From: Laguncularia racemosa
Lineage: Eukaryota > Streptophyta > Magnoliopsida > Myrtales > Combretaceae
NCBI GenBank assembly: GCA_037954665.1
Contig: JBBMOL010000013.1
Coordinates: 8,866,001-8,930,000 of the forward strand
Length of the DNA stretch: 64,000 nt
Direction: 5' to 3'
Part shown: positions 22,584-35,250 of the stretch, piece after piece
How positions within the stretch are numbered: the stretch's first letter is position 1
Layout: each line of letters starts with the position of its first letter
Notes under the pieces: model-generated
Seen by the model: only the letters and a program-made list of their open reading frames with translations
Told to the model about the DNA's origin: nothing
The model's database searches: none
Program-made: the position numbers and the translations under genes

Positions 22584-25500
22584 TCACTCATCATCATCTT
22601 CACTAAAATTCGAACCATCATCATCCCAATCATCATTGGATGCTGCTTCCTCATCACTGTCGGAGTCACTCACCACGTACCGCTTCTGTGTGTTTGCTCT
22701 TTGGGGTCTTGCTTTTGCAGCAGGGGGTGGAGCAGCAATTGCAACTTCTTCTTCTTCTTCTTCTTGTGCTGTATCTTCGAAGCTAGTCGTAGCAGAACTC
22801 ACGCCTTCCTTCCCCAAGATGGAACTACTTTTCTTGTTAAAAGGCGATGCGCGCATCTTCCTAACTTTTTTCTCTGGGGAGATCCCTGTTGATTCTGCTG
22901 GCTTCAATATATCAGTCAAGAGCTTCTGGCCTAATGTCTGTGTCTGCTTCTTGTTGGCTGCAGCTCTTTTCCTTGGAGCTGCTGCTGCTGCTGCGAGCTT
23001 ACTTGCAGCAGGCTTTCTCCCTCTCCTTTTCACAGGCTCTGGCGATGCTTGCTTGACTTCTAGATTGATGCCATCATCATCACTAACATCGTTGTCCCTT
23101 GGAACTGCTGCTGCTGCTGCGGGCTTACTCGCAGCAGGTTTTCTCCCTCTCCTTTTCACGGGCTCTGGCGATGCTTTCTCGACTTCTAGATTAAAGTCAT
23201 CATCACTAACATCGTTGTCCTCTTCTTCTGAACTCTCTGACAGTGCTACCACCACTGGTTTTTTCCAAGCAGCAGTAGCTCTTTTGCTTGGTTCTTTCCT
23301 CCTTGCAGGTTCATGTGGAGCTGCTTCAGTCTCCATAGCTGTCACACAAAATGAGTAAAAATAAAAATCATTCCCCCTGTTGAGTGAACAAATTGAACAC
23401 ATTGACCACACAACGGATATTCATTTCTAGTGAAATTATTTCACCAGGAAGACCACAAATTGTTCAAAAATGATTTACCTCCTGCAAATCACTTCCATGT
23501 AAGGCAGCATTCTACCCTTATTTATTAGGCTCTCGGTGTAAACCTAGTCTCATGCTCGTGAGATGAAGCTTCCCGACGAGTCAGTTTGAAAGAAAGCCAT
23601 ATGAGTCAAGGGCTAAGGCTAGATCAAGTTAGTTTTCTAAAGTTTGAATATTAGAGTGACCTTAGGGTCGCCCTCTCAATTCACACCAGGAAAGGCTGGA
23701 TGAAAGACGTTTGAGTCCGAATACTGGCCCTGCCAGCACATCTGGTTACCGTACGTTGAAAGAATTTTTTTCTATCAGCTTGCTTCTTTTTAGGAGCCCC
23801 ATTATTCATTACCTACTAACCAGAGTGTTGTATCATTTACCTGTGGAGTTCTCTGGAGAAGAATTGAGATTATAAGCAGCAAGTCGGTCTTTCAGCTGAA
23901 GAACCTCATCATCATCATCTTCCAAGACAACAGTGCTTTTCTTTGCCTGATGCATCGTAAAAAAAGGAAGTTTAAAAAAACCGTTCTATATTGAAATGCA
24001 AAAACGAAGGCAAACTGAACAAACCATTGCAGCAGGAGGTTTCCTAGTAGCTGCTTCCGTCTTTGTAGCCTTTTTAGATTTGTAAGCCCTTTTGGGTGCT
24101 TGTCTGGGAGGTGCTTCACCTCTAGCATGATTTCTTTTTTCCTTTGCAGCTATTCTAGCTTGTTCTGCCTCAACGTCGCCTTTTTCTAGCTCCTGAAAAG
24201 AAACGTACAAGGAATGAGATAGAGCTCGGGTACAAAGTGGTTGAGTAAAGATGTTCAAGAACAACAACATACATCAATTTCATGCTCTAGAGCAGCTAGA
24301 TCTTTCAACCACAATTGCTCCGGAGTTATTTTTCTCAAGATGTCAACCTCATTCATGAGCTTATCTCTTTCAGAACATAGTTGTTGAACTTTCTCAAGTG
24401 TCAATGTCCCAATTGGCATAGAAAGCAAGTATTCATAGTCACTAGCCCGGATACCATTGCTGCCAAGGGCCTCAGAGGTCTCTTCTGATTCTTCTGCATC
24501 ATCAGCTGCCCCAGCAACTGCTACCTCAACAGTCTTAGTTTTCTTTGGGAAAGGGGTGAAACCTTTGTCCCGCAACTCCATGAACAGTTCGGCTCTCTTT
24601 CTATTGTTTACAATTATCTCTCCTTTCACAACTCCAAGTATGAACCTAACCTTGTTGTCCAACTTTGACAATTCAAACTCAATGTGATCCAACAAAGCTT
24701 TCTGCATTATCAAATTTAACAGTAATGAGCAATCCATAAAACTGTTCAAACGAAATTTTTTTTTTTTCAAATCAATGTTACCTTCCTCTTCACATAAAAT
24801 TCAAGCCGCAAGGGGAAAAACTCCTCAAGGACTGCAAAAAGAAACTAATTATTGTTAATAATTAATTAATTTATTATTTACTTCATCAGTAAAAACAATA
24901 AGAAACTATTAGTGAATAGAAACAGTTTAAGGGCTAACACTGTGTTTGGTGAGATATTTTGATGCAGGGAAAAAAAAAAGCTTACTTTGCTCAGGACTAT
25001 CATATTTTTTAATAACTCCTTTAGAGTCAAATAGATGCATATTGCTGGTGCTTATTGTGGTGGCCAACTTGAATTTCTTCAGCAAACCCTCTTGTTGTGC
25101 GATCATCATGTTCTCATCAGACAATTTCACTAAGATATCCACACTGACATCATCATTGTCAGGCTTGATCTCCTGTAAGAAATACCACAAGTCATAATCA
25201 AAATGTTCCAAAAATATGGGTGGGAAATTGGAATTCATGCACAATATAAAAAACGCAGTTACCTCAATGAATTGATCCAAGGCATTTTGCAAAAATTCCA
25301 TATATTCATCTGTCCACCTACGAATTGGCAGCTCCGTGATCCTGAGCCATCCCTCGCCAACATCCTCTATGATCCCACTAACAGTGTAGGTAGATCCAGC
25401 TTCTTTTGTAGCCGTTCTCTCTATTGACCCTTTGAATCCCCTATACCAAGGATCCATTGGTTCCATCATCTCACCATTCAATAGACACCTCACGTTATTG

Positions 25501-28500
25501 ATTATATCTCTCGGATTGTAATTAGGAATGTAAGTACTCCATCCTGTTCCAATTCCTTCACTTCCATTTACCAAAACTGTTGGTATAATGGGCACGTACC
25601 TTTATATTAAAAGAGTTGTAAGTACATTAATAATTACCGAAAATCGAAAAAGAAAACACCAAGACACTGAGACAATCATTACCAAGTGGGTTCAATGGAG
25701 AGCCCATCGTCATTCAAGTAGTCTAGAAGGCTGTCATCATCCTTGGAGAAAAGGAAGCGAGTAATTGGTGAAAGCCTGGTGTAAATGTACCTAGGGCTTG
25801 CAGAATTTTTCCCTCCTTGTTGGCGAGTGCCAAACTGGCCACTTGGAACTAGCAAGTTAATATTGTTGCTTCCAACAAAATCCTGAGCCATACCAACGAT
25901 GGTACTAGCCAAACTCTGCTCACCATGATGGTAAGATGAATGCTCAGAAACGTAACCTGAGAACTGAGCAACTTTTGCTTCCTTCACAAAGTTCCTCTTG
26001 AATGCACAAAATAATATCTTTCTCTGGCCAGGTTTAAAGCCATCCACCACAGAAGGTATAGACCTCTGCAGATCTGCCATGGAGAACAATATAAGCTCCT
26101 TGTTCACAAAATCACTGTATTTTATGTGCTTCTCCTTCTGATCAAGGTAAGTACCCGGCTGCAAAAGCATATTCAGATTAATAACATGCTTTAGAATGCA
26201 ATTCATAACAGAGCATCACAGGATTATCATCTAAATTTCATATGATGCAGATTTTGGTGATTCTGACCTCAAATTGTCGAAGCCAGTTTTTCCTTGCCTC
26301 AATTTTCTTTCTACTAAATGCAAGTTCTATTGCCTCCCCATCTAGCTCATCCTTCCAAACAAATTCTTTCATGTGCTTGTCAATGTTTTTGAAATATTCC
26401 TTGCCTTCTTTTGACGTGCTTGTTCCCAACCCCTAAATAGTAAAGGAAAAATCACCATGTGAGAAACAATCAGCTCATGAAAACTTGACAACTACTCTAG
26501 GCAGGCAAAACAGTCCATGGAATAAACCAACCTTATAATACTTAATAGACCACCCACTACCTTTACCAGCCAAACTTTCCCTCCATGACTCATATTCTGG
26601 CATAGTATAGAAACTCAGCACGGTGCCATCTTTGCGAGTAGCCTGCACATGGCAATAATATTGATATGAAAAACTCTTTAAAAAATGAAAAAAAGGCAAT
26701 CTACACTCTCTAGCTATAATGTAAGCACGTACCTTTACAATAGGAGTAATGAACTCAACCATGAATGATGGAATTTTCAGCAATGATGGCCAAAACGTGT
26801 GAATGAAGTTTATCAGCAATCCTTTAATATGTGAACCATCGTGATCCTGCGGAATTCAGATATTAATATTGACATGAAGGTTTAAAATTTAGACATGGTA
26901 ATTAGTCTGTAATCTCATGGTTTAAAAGGTTAGATTTGGTAAAAACCTGATCAGTCATGATCATCAAATGACCATATCTCAATGACTTCACACTATCGTA
27001 TTGTATTTAGACATGGTAATTAGTCTGTAATCTCATGGTTTAAAAGGGAGCAATGAAATGCATTAGATTTGGTAAAAACCTGATCAGTCATGATCATCAA
27101 ATGACCATATCTCAATGACTTCACACTATCGTATTGTTTGTTTTGCTGCAAACCAAGAATCTGCTTGATATGCTGGATTTCTTTGTTATCCATGATTTGA
27201 TGGTGGCTGGCTTCCCGTACATTGAGCAATTTTCCTCGTAAAGGAAACACACCATAACGGCCTCGAGGCAGTTCAGACTTTCCAGCAACCTATGAAATTG
27301 CATTTTTTTCAGCCCCAAATACTTTTCTTATGCAAACTGAAATTACACATTGCAATAGATGGGATAAGTTAAACACTGTAGTGAAAACTCACCGCAAGTG
27401 CCTTAGCTGAATCTCCCTCAGTTAAAATCAAGGTACATTTGTCTGAGTCTCTCCCCCCAGCATCAGTTGCATCATCCAGCTTGGGAATTCCTCGAACAAC
27501 TTCTTTCTTTGACCCATCCGTTTTCTTCAGGTCTTTGCTATGCTTGAAGTTTGCCCACGAGAGGAGGGTCTCAACAATTCCTGACTTCACCACTGTGACA
27601 GAGAAAGTGTAGAGTTCTCACTAACACGTAACAACTACATCACTCAATTGTTAAAATATAGAAAAGAATCACATACCCTTTTGCAAGAATTTATCTGAAA
27701 GTTCACATTTGGACCCAAAGCTAGAAAAGAATATAGAAAAGAATCAATTGTTAAAATATAGAAAAGAATCACATACCCTTTTGCAAGAATTTATCTGAAA
27801 GTTCACATTTGGACCCAAAGCTACCCTGCCGAAGAGTCAAAGTTTCCTTCGTTTGGGAGTCAAAGGCCGGATTATCAATAAGAGCATTGACAAAAATCCA
27901 TAAGTGATTCTTAACAGTGTAGGCTTTGATGTTGGCATTCTTGTTTTTCTTATTTACAACAGCCACGACATGGTTTGCAATCTGATTTGCAACATAATCA
28001 ACATGCGTTCCACCCTTGGTTGTAGCAATACTGTTCACAAAACTAACCTGACGATGGATAAAATATGAATGTAATTCTGTCCACATATCTTACAATAAAG
28101 TGGAAAAACAAAAAGAAAGTCTGTTCTAGACATACCTGTTGAAATTGACCATCACTGAGAGACACACAAATATCCCACCTATCATTCACAGTCTCTTCAA
28201 TCCTACAAGGATCAAATCGACCTAATAAGAAAAGTTCCCTTAGCTATGCTGAATTCAAGCTAGAAAAACAAGTGAACACAAACCTTGGAAGAGGAGATTC
28301 AGAATTGTTTTTCGAGGCAGAGGCAAGGTACAGACCAACATACTCACCAAATGTTCTCACTGGAGCCTTCTTACCATTCAATACGACTTTGACTGTCTTT
28401 CCAAGGCACCCAGCCATGTCAACCACACGTTTCTTCATCAAAGAAACCACATCGTCTTCTAGATGTGTCATGTTAAATTTAGCCAGGTCAGGCTTAAATG

Positions 28501-29895
28501 AAACCTTGGTCCAATTTTCGCCTTCTTTGCACTTGGTAATGACAGGATCGGATTTTTTCCCCATATTGCTTGAAAAAACCTACTTCCACATTTCTAGTTA
28601 GCACTAACTAGCTACTAAAGAACTCGTTATCAGGAAATGAAAACATTGAAACACCATACATAACTGAATATAGTAACACCTGAATCATCTGTAGTCAAAG
28701 ATCATAAGATTCCTCAATATCTAATCCAAAGATTGAAATTCAGCTAGATAAACCTTCACAACATCATATATACTAAAAAATTCCAATCAGAGTATGTTCA
28801 GCGACTGATCAACATTACAATCAATATAAATCTTACTACCATTAAAATTTGCAAAACATCATAATATCATGAATTTTCTCAATATAGTCCAAAAATCATA
28901 CACTTTAGCTAAAAACACACCCTAGGGATTATCGTACATAACTGACCCCTATGATTCTAACAGTACGAAACAAATCACAAATTATCATACCAAATTAAAA
29001 CACAAAACCGCGACTGCCTTTCATGATGATAATCCAATCCCCAACAAGATAATTCGTAGCGAAGACGAAGAATAGGCATAAATTGATAAAAATCATAACC
29101 AACCGAAGAATTCACCATACGGTAACACCCGAACCCATATAAAGATTCCATCTTGATAGCATCTCTACTAAAGATCACAAATTTCGCCTAGCCAAACACC
29201 TTAATGGCATAGTACATAACAAATGACAAACATTACAAGAGATCGAAATACATATGCTAATCCAAATTAAGCGTGAAAATTCAAAATAAATTTTAAAAAA
29301 TGACAAAGAAACGATTGCTCACCTGCTTATACTTCTTCTGGCGCCTTCCATCAGCAGTCTCAATAATGAATTCCGTTGAAAAGATATTCGTAAGCTTAGC
29401 ACCGTACCCATTCCTCCCACCAGTAGTCTTCTTCATTGTATCATCATAATTACTGCTCGTAAGCAAGTGCCCAAAAATCAACTCAGGTACATAAACCTTC
29501 TCCTCCAGATGAATCTCCACTGGCACACCATCCCCATTATTAAAAACACTAATCGAATTCTCCTCAACATCAATATCAACCTTAAGCGAGTCCATCTTCG
29601 AATCTCGCTGCTTATTATCAGCGGCATTGACAAGAATTTCATCAAAGATCTTGTAAAGACCAGGGACGTAGGACACGGATCGGTGCACCATCTGGTCGTT
29701 CTCATAAACCCATAGGGTTTGGGTGTGTTTCTCGATTGAACCGATGTAGGTATCGGGACGGAGAAGGATGTGTTCAAGTTGGGATTTTTTCTGGTAAGTT
29801 TCTTCGATGGTCTTACGCGAGGCCGTTGGAGCGGTAGGGGCGACATTGGCATTGTTACTGGTCTGTAAAGGGAGTTTCTTGGCAGCTGACATCAT
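22584..29895 (-). CDS. TOP2: DNA topoisomerase II (type IIA), 17 exons
   Basis: Exons, in transcript order: 29895-29323, 28579-28284, 28202-28136, 28047-27777, 27592-27393, 27289-27080, 26846-26733, 26642-26532, 26432-26268, 26158-25683, 25599-25263, 25172-24986, 24831-24782, 24701-24273, 24192-24025, 23946-23841, 23338-22584. All introns are GT-AG; the sum is 4515 bp (1504 aa), the usual size for plant TOP2. Visible in order: GHKL ATPase (GGRNGYGAKLTN), the transducer loop DSQTKE, TOPRIM (TEGDSAKAL, then DQDHDGSH across the exon 6/7 junction), winged-helix PRYIYTRLSP with the catalytic Tyr, GSEGIGTGWST, and an acidic/basic C-terminal tail with KRRGRKP motifs. The enzyme passes one duplex through another with ATP in the nucleus, for decatenation and mitosis. 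Start: two adjacent ATGs (29895, 29892); an upstream in-frame ATG lies in the leader. Confidence 0.95.
22975..23223 (-). repeat. 126-bp in-frame tandem duplication in the TOP2 C-terminal tail
   Basis: Two copies with period 126 bp encode successive 42-residue blocks. Each reads DNDVSDDD...NLEV, then ASPEPVKRRGRKPAAS plus an Ala run. The copies differ at several codons. The period is a multiple of three, so the frame is kept, and the block doubles both an acidic patch and a basic RRGRKP motif that may aid nuclear or DNA association. Confidence 0.85.
26888..27137 (-). repeat. Tandem duplication covering the end of TOP2 exon 6 and its splice donor
   Basis: The segment from about 27006 to 27137, which contains the last roughly 58 bases of exon 6, its CAG|GT donor and some intron, is repeated almost identically at about 26888-27004 inside intron 6. 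The period is 118 bp at one end and 133 bp at the exon part, because one copy carries a 15-bp indel next to the donor. The intronic copy has an intact donor. Confidence 0.85.
27646..27823 (-). repeat. Tandem duplication covering the end of TOP2 exon 4 and its splice donor
   Basis: About 78 bp, comprising the last 47 or so bases of exon 4, the G|GTATGTG donor and adjoining intron, occur twice with a period of exactly 100 bp (about 27746-27823 and 27646-27723), separated by an A/G-rich spacer. The copy in intron 4 is nearly perfect. Splicing at the distal donor would add 100 nt and shift the frame. Confidence 0.85.
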
Positions 29896-30300
29896 GAATT
29901 TCAGAACAAATTCGATAAGGTTTTTCAACAAAGATTTGAAAACCAAAACAAAAGCACTTAAACTAATCCCAGATTTATTTATTTTTTTGGGGGGGGGGGT
30001 GGAGGTGGGTTGGTTTTGTTGCTGTTGTTTTTTAATTGAATTGAAGGAAGAAGAAAGAAGATTTTAGAGCGAGAGAGAGAGACACGGAGGAAGTGTCTAG
30101 AGTAGAGTATAGACGAGAGAGAATTGGGAATCTCTTGGGGGAAAAAGTAAAAGAAAGTGAAGGAAGAGAAGGGTTTTAAGATCAAGAGAGTGAGAAATTT
30201 GAAATTTGAAATTTGAATTCGAGCGGTATAAACGTTGGATTTCTTTAACGGTCAGTATCTTTTTTTTAATTTATTTAATTATAACTGCTTGTAATTTTGA
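29896..30300 (-). promoter_or_regulatory. TOP2 leader and promoter region with an MSA-like element
   Basis: Upstream of the start (minus strand) are a C-rich tract (G run on the plus strand at about 29990-29999), GA-repeat leader sequence near 30070-30085 and, at 30244-30253 on the plus strand, TTTAACGGTC. This matches nine of ten positions of the M-specific activator (YCYAACGGYY) bound by three-repeat MYB factors that drive G2/M genes. Plant TOP2 is expressed in dividing cells, so this is plausible but not shown. Confidence 0.35.
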
Positions 30301-31884
30301 TTGGAATTCAGAATCGATCTTTGTGGGCTTTCAATTTTTGAATGGGCTGTGATTTCTTTTTAACTCATTGTTATGGACCAAGCGGCATGCTAGGCTTGTC
30401 CACTGTCATTTGTTACGATTTCTTTTCTCAAATTGTGTGTTTATATATATATTACATATTTGTGAAATTAAAAAATACCAATACCGTGAATTTGGTTCAT
30501 CAAACCACTAATTAAAGCTCTCCGTTATACGCGAATTTTATTTTAAAATGTACATATATATCATATTAATGAAAATTATATATTTACGTAAACAATAATC
30601 ATAATTAATATGTGAATATTATATATTCTTATTTTAAAAATTGTGTGACCAATATTATTTAATTATACAAATATGTTTTTAATATTATAACTAGATAAAA
30701 TAGCCCACGCAATCCGCGGATGACAATTTAAATTAATTATCATACATTTCCCTATACAAACCCTAGAAATGGAAACCAACTCTTCACTCTAAAACATTAA
30801 CCTTAATAAGATTCACAAACCTTCGTAGTCACCTGTTTTTTTTTTTTGCCTTTGCCTTAGAGTCGTCTCTCTTCTAACCATAATCTTGAAAAAAAATGAA
30901 ATGAACAATTAGATAGTTATTTAGTATATTTTTTTTTCTTATTCTTCGTTCAAATTAATTGAACATAAAAGCAGAAATATTTTCCTCTGCCTAAAAATTT
31001 ACCCAGTAACTAGTTAATATGAAGGAGAAGAATTTGCATACGTTTAAGCTTCTATACTAAATATTAATTCTCTCACAAAACCAAAAAAGTAGGGAAAAAG
31101 AAAAAAGAAAAATCCATACCTGTAATTTTGATAAGTGACCCTAATTGTTTTGTATTTTTTTGCCTTAAACAAACGAAAGATTATGAATAAATGAACAATT
31201 TGAAATATTGATAGGTCCCTTCAATTACATATTTAAAAATAAAAGATAAAGACGGACAAATTTCGAAGGCTAAATCACCATAAATAGAAAATTAAGATAC
31301 AATTTAATAGCCGGACGAAATTGCTACTCTTACTTCACGATTAAAAGAGTAATCATATTAAGTTTTTTTTTTCTTTTTTTTTTTGGTGAGAAAAGGAAAT
31401 TTATTGAAACAGCAAAACAATAACATCCTACCTGTTCCCTTCCTGACTCGAACGAAATGCCTAGTCACTCGAGTATATTCCAAACTAACGTTAAGAGCAG
31501 AAAACAATACGAACTATCTATCTGCAAAGACTTTGGAAATATGAAGTTTAGCAAATGGTGCTTTCTTAAAAGAATTTACATTCGAAAAAAGAATAGTTAA
31601 CTTTCAATATCAGCCATTTCGTGTTAGCTAAAAACTAAAGCCATTCAAATTATAAATCAAGCTATTGAGATCAACAATGTTTACAAGAACAACAAAAATG
31701 TTCTTTGGGATTTTTTTTATATATTTTCTACAATTAAAACTTTAAATATTAAAATTTTCATGTTGAAATTTAGGCCACTTATCCCAAGATGGCATAACAT
31801 ATTCTTTAAAAAAAACATACATACATTAAAAGAAAATTGTAACAAATCCCATTCTATACCCTGAAAAACAAATAACAAGAAAAT
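30301..31884. other. AT-rich intergenic DNA upstream of TOP2
   Basis: No gene, RNA or clear transposon is seen. Poly-T runs lie at about 30838-30847 and 31364-31384. Confidence 0.45.
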
Positions 31885-31965
31885 AAACCAAACATGGCCC
31901 ATTTAACTCACAGGCCAAAGTGAGTCAGGTCGGGTTGGCTCGTTTAACCCACTCATATACCTCTA
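31885..31965. mobile_element. Solitary end of a hAT-like element related to 7525-8687
   Basis: Read on the minus strand from 31965, the sequence is TAGAGGTATATGAGTGGGTT followed by AAACGAGCC. It matches the left terminus of the element at 7525 (TAGAGGTATACAAGTGGGT). The partner end and target duplication were not found within the flanking kilobase, so only one terminus is claimed. Confidence 0.45.
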
Positions 31966-34785
31966 CTTCTTATTTCTATCTCACTTCTCGCGGGAATTTA
32001 ATGTTAAAGTTGTTTTTACAATTTTGTCTTCTACTTTTTTTTAGGTAATTGTTTAGCCATTGATATCTATTAAGCTTTCAGTCCTTATGGTGGAAAACAA
32101 AATGAAATGCTAAGGCTCTTGTAACATCGAATGATCACATTATGGCTTTTAAAGAAAAATTATACTAATATATTATTTATCTATCATGTAAACTCTAAAG
32201 TGATGAAATCCTAGAAATTACAAAGAATGCTTGGTTAAGACTCGTAGGGTAAACATAAATGGCCAAAACCTATTTATTCAATATAAAAGTACCAAAGAAG
32301 AGAATTGTTTTCCAAATTTTAAACATAAGAGGAGAGAGATTTAAAACATGAATGGTTTTGTAATGGACGAAAATTTGCTATACTAAGGATACTATAATCA
32401 TGTTGTGCTAGCTTATTAAAATATGTCATGTGTAAAATTTAATTTAAATCCGAAAACATGCGAAGAAAATAAAAAAATGATTATAAAAAATTGTATATTA
32501 TATGACATATTTTAACAAATCAATGCAATGTAGTTACGATATCGTTAACATGGCAAATTTTTATCCTTTTATAGTATATCTTCTTATTGAACACAAAAGC
32601 ACGTTTTTAGAAAAAGAATCCAAAAGAGAAAAAAATGTGAAAAGTCAACGCTCTTGTAGTATATAGAACCAGAAATGCAGTTGAAAAAATTGGTAGTCTA
32701 TGTTTTGTTGTTTGAGCAACTATTGTATAATCTAAAGAACGAACTAAATAAAAAGTTTCAAAAAATACTATCACAAGATGAATATAAAAATTACAATCAT
32801 CAACCTGATACCTCTATGTGTAAGGCTCTGGCTCTTGGTTTCTTTGAATTTGAAACAATAAAGTCGTATTAATAATACATGTGAGGAAAAAAAAAGAAAG
32901 ATGTAATGAAGTAAAAGACGAAGAGAATAATTATATAGAAGAAAAAAGGAAAAATGAAACCCACTACCGGGGAGGGATTTTGATTCAATATGGATAACAA
33001 AGACCGTAAGGATTAATTTAATTTAGAGAGAAAAAATGAAGTGAAAGGAAAGGAAAGGAAAAGAAAGGTTGAATAGAGACACTATTCTAATTGGTGGTAG
33101 TTACAAAAAGGGGAACGTTGGAAAGAAAAAAGACTCATCATTATCATAAATGATATATAATTATTAATAATTTTTAATATGTGTCAATCATAATAAGTAT
33201 TTTTTTTTAAATTATCATTTATATTTTCATATGCTAGAATTTTATTAGCACTTGCTCACTACTAATCAATCTACGTGATCTGTTGGTAGAAGTAAAAGGA
33301 TAAAGGGAGTACCTAATTTTAATAAGTTTTGACAAATATCTATAACTCGTATTTGTTGAAAATTATGAAAGGGTTAGTATATTGAAAAATTGTATCTATT
33401 TGAAAAACATATCTTTTTATTATAAAATTATATATTATAAATAAATTTATACCACTATTGTGGTCATCATACATTTATATGGACACTTGTTTAGTTATAT
33501 TGATGGTCATTACATGTTTATAAAAATGGCATAATATTTTAAAAAAAGTTATAATCCTTCAAATTATTAGAATGCAACATTATATATAAGAGTTGTATCA
33601 TTTCACACTAAGTGATGCAAAGATTAACAACTTTTATGCAAATACCATCCTTTAATAGAGGACAATAAACATGTCTCTAGAGTAATGATAAAGTCGTAGC
33701 CTATAGGTGATAAAATAAATAAATAAAATAAATCATAAATAGTAAATAATATTGTTAATGAAAATATATAAATGGTTTCAAATCCTATGAAAAACCCTTA
33801 GTTCTCAAAATTTTTGCTTCTCATTTAATTATTAGAGAAAAGGGTATTTTTGTAATTGTCCACTTTCAAAATCCACAAAGCAACGTGTTCTTTCTTTTCT
33901 TCCTATAGTATCGAACCTCCCCCTCATTCCAAATATAATAACTTCCTCTCCCCTCTCATCTCTTTAGTCATTTTTACAAGATTATCAAGGTAATCAATAT
34001 TTTTTCTTTAAATTTCTACTTTCTCAAACTTTTCTCCGTTCTTCTTATCATTATTCTTGAAATTTTTTTCTCATTTTGCAGGATTGTCACCTAAATAGAA
34101 TCAATAAAATAGTAAGTCACAGTGAAGCAATCCTCATCTCTTGGGTAAGTTTTGTTATACTATATTTGATGAAGGCTTCAAGTGTTTTCTGCTTATGTAT
34201 TCTGACTTAGAATCATTTTTTGACTTAAGTTTATAGTTATAGTTATGTTTAGGAAGAGTTGCCGCACATTGAATAAGTTGACATCAACAATCAAGTGAGT
34301 TTATTAATGATTTCTCAATTCTTTTTAGCATTTGCAATAACTTGTGATAGGAAAAGAATTTTTGGTCGAGTGATTGATTGATGTTTCAAGTATGTTATTC
34401 ATTGATTAAAAGAGTGATTCATTTGATAAGAGGTAGTGTGATTTTGTTTCACTTCCAAGTCTAAATTGTAAATTCAATAGTTTTTGTAAAATTGGTTCAG
34501 ACTTTTTTGAAAAAGTTCACAGCATTTGTAATAAGAAAATCCTATCAACCTAGTTGTTAACAATAGATTCAAAACATTGCATGCTGAGAGCATTTTTATG
34601 TTTTTTCCTTTTTGAAATGGTTCAAACCTTTTGAAGATGATCTAGATCCTTTTGTCCACATCAAATAGCCAGGAGTTAGAATTAAGGAATATCAAATAGT
34701 TATTGATAAGATCAATCTAGATGTGTAGTTACAAAATTTGATGATTGTGCTTGATAGGTTAGTGAAATTAATGAGCTTAATTATG
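31966..34785. other. AT-rich intergenic DNA
   Basis: No gene is supported. A 65-codon frame at 32675-32872 has no recognisable content. Confidence 0.4.
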
Positions 34786-35250
34786 TTGAACACTAATAAT
34801 TATGTTGTTTGTGCTTCATTGAGGTCAATAGACTTAGGGCTTTCCAATGATTGGCTAGACACATTGATTTGTGGACTACGGTATCCTAAGTAGAGCTGTT
34901 TATTGAAAGAATGCAGTAAATTAGGCATCGACAAGGTTGATGGGTTATTGATCAAAAGGTTGCAGATTGTTGTATGATGAGAAATTTGTAGTTGGGTCAT
35001 ATATGAACTTTAAACACTAATAATTATGTTGTTTGTGCTTGGTTGAGGCTAATGGATTTGGGGCTTTCCAATGATACACTCATTAATTAGTAGACTATGG
35101 TATCCCAAGTAGAGAGTAGTCAATTGAAAGAATGCGGGTAAATTAGGTGTCGACAAGGTCGATGGGTTATTGATCAAAGAGACTATAGAGGTTGCAGATT
35201 GTTGTATGATGAGAAAATTATAGTTAGGTCATACATGAACTATAAGGCAC
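34786..35250. repeat. Diverged tandem duplication, 226-bp period
   Basis: Two copies (about 34786-35011 and 35012-35250) share CACTAATAATTATGTTGTTT, GGGCTTTCCAATGAT, GACAAGGT.GATGGGTTATTG and GGTTGCAGATTGTTGTATGA blocks, with scattered substitutions and small indels. The wider stretch (about 33.9-36.05 kb) is less AT-rich than its surroundings and ends in GAGGTATTACA, which is reminiscent of a gypsy LTR end; that link is weak. Confidence 0.7.

Noticed and set aside
22636..23358. Long plus-strand open frame of 240 codons
   Set aside because: It is the antisense of TOP2 exon 17; its Ala/Ser-rich composition is the shadow of the Lys/Ala/Asp-rich tail.
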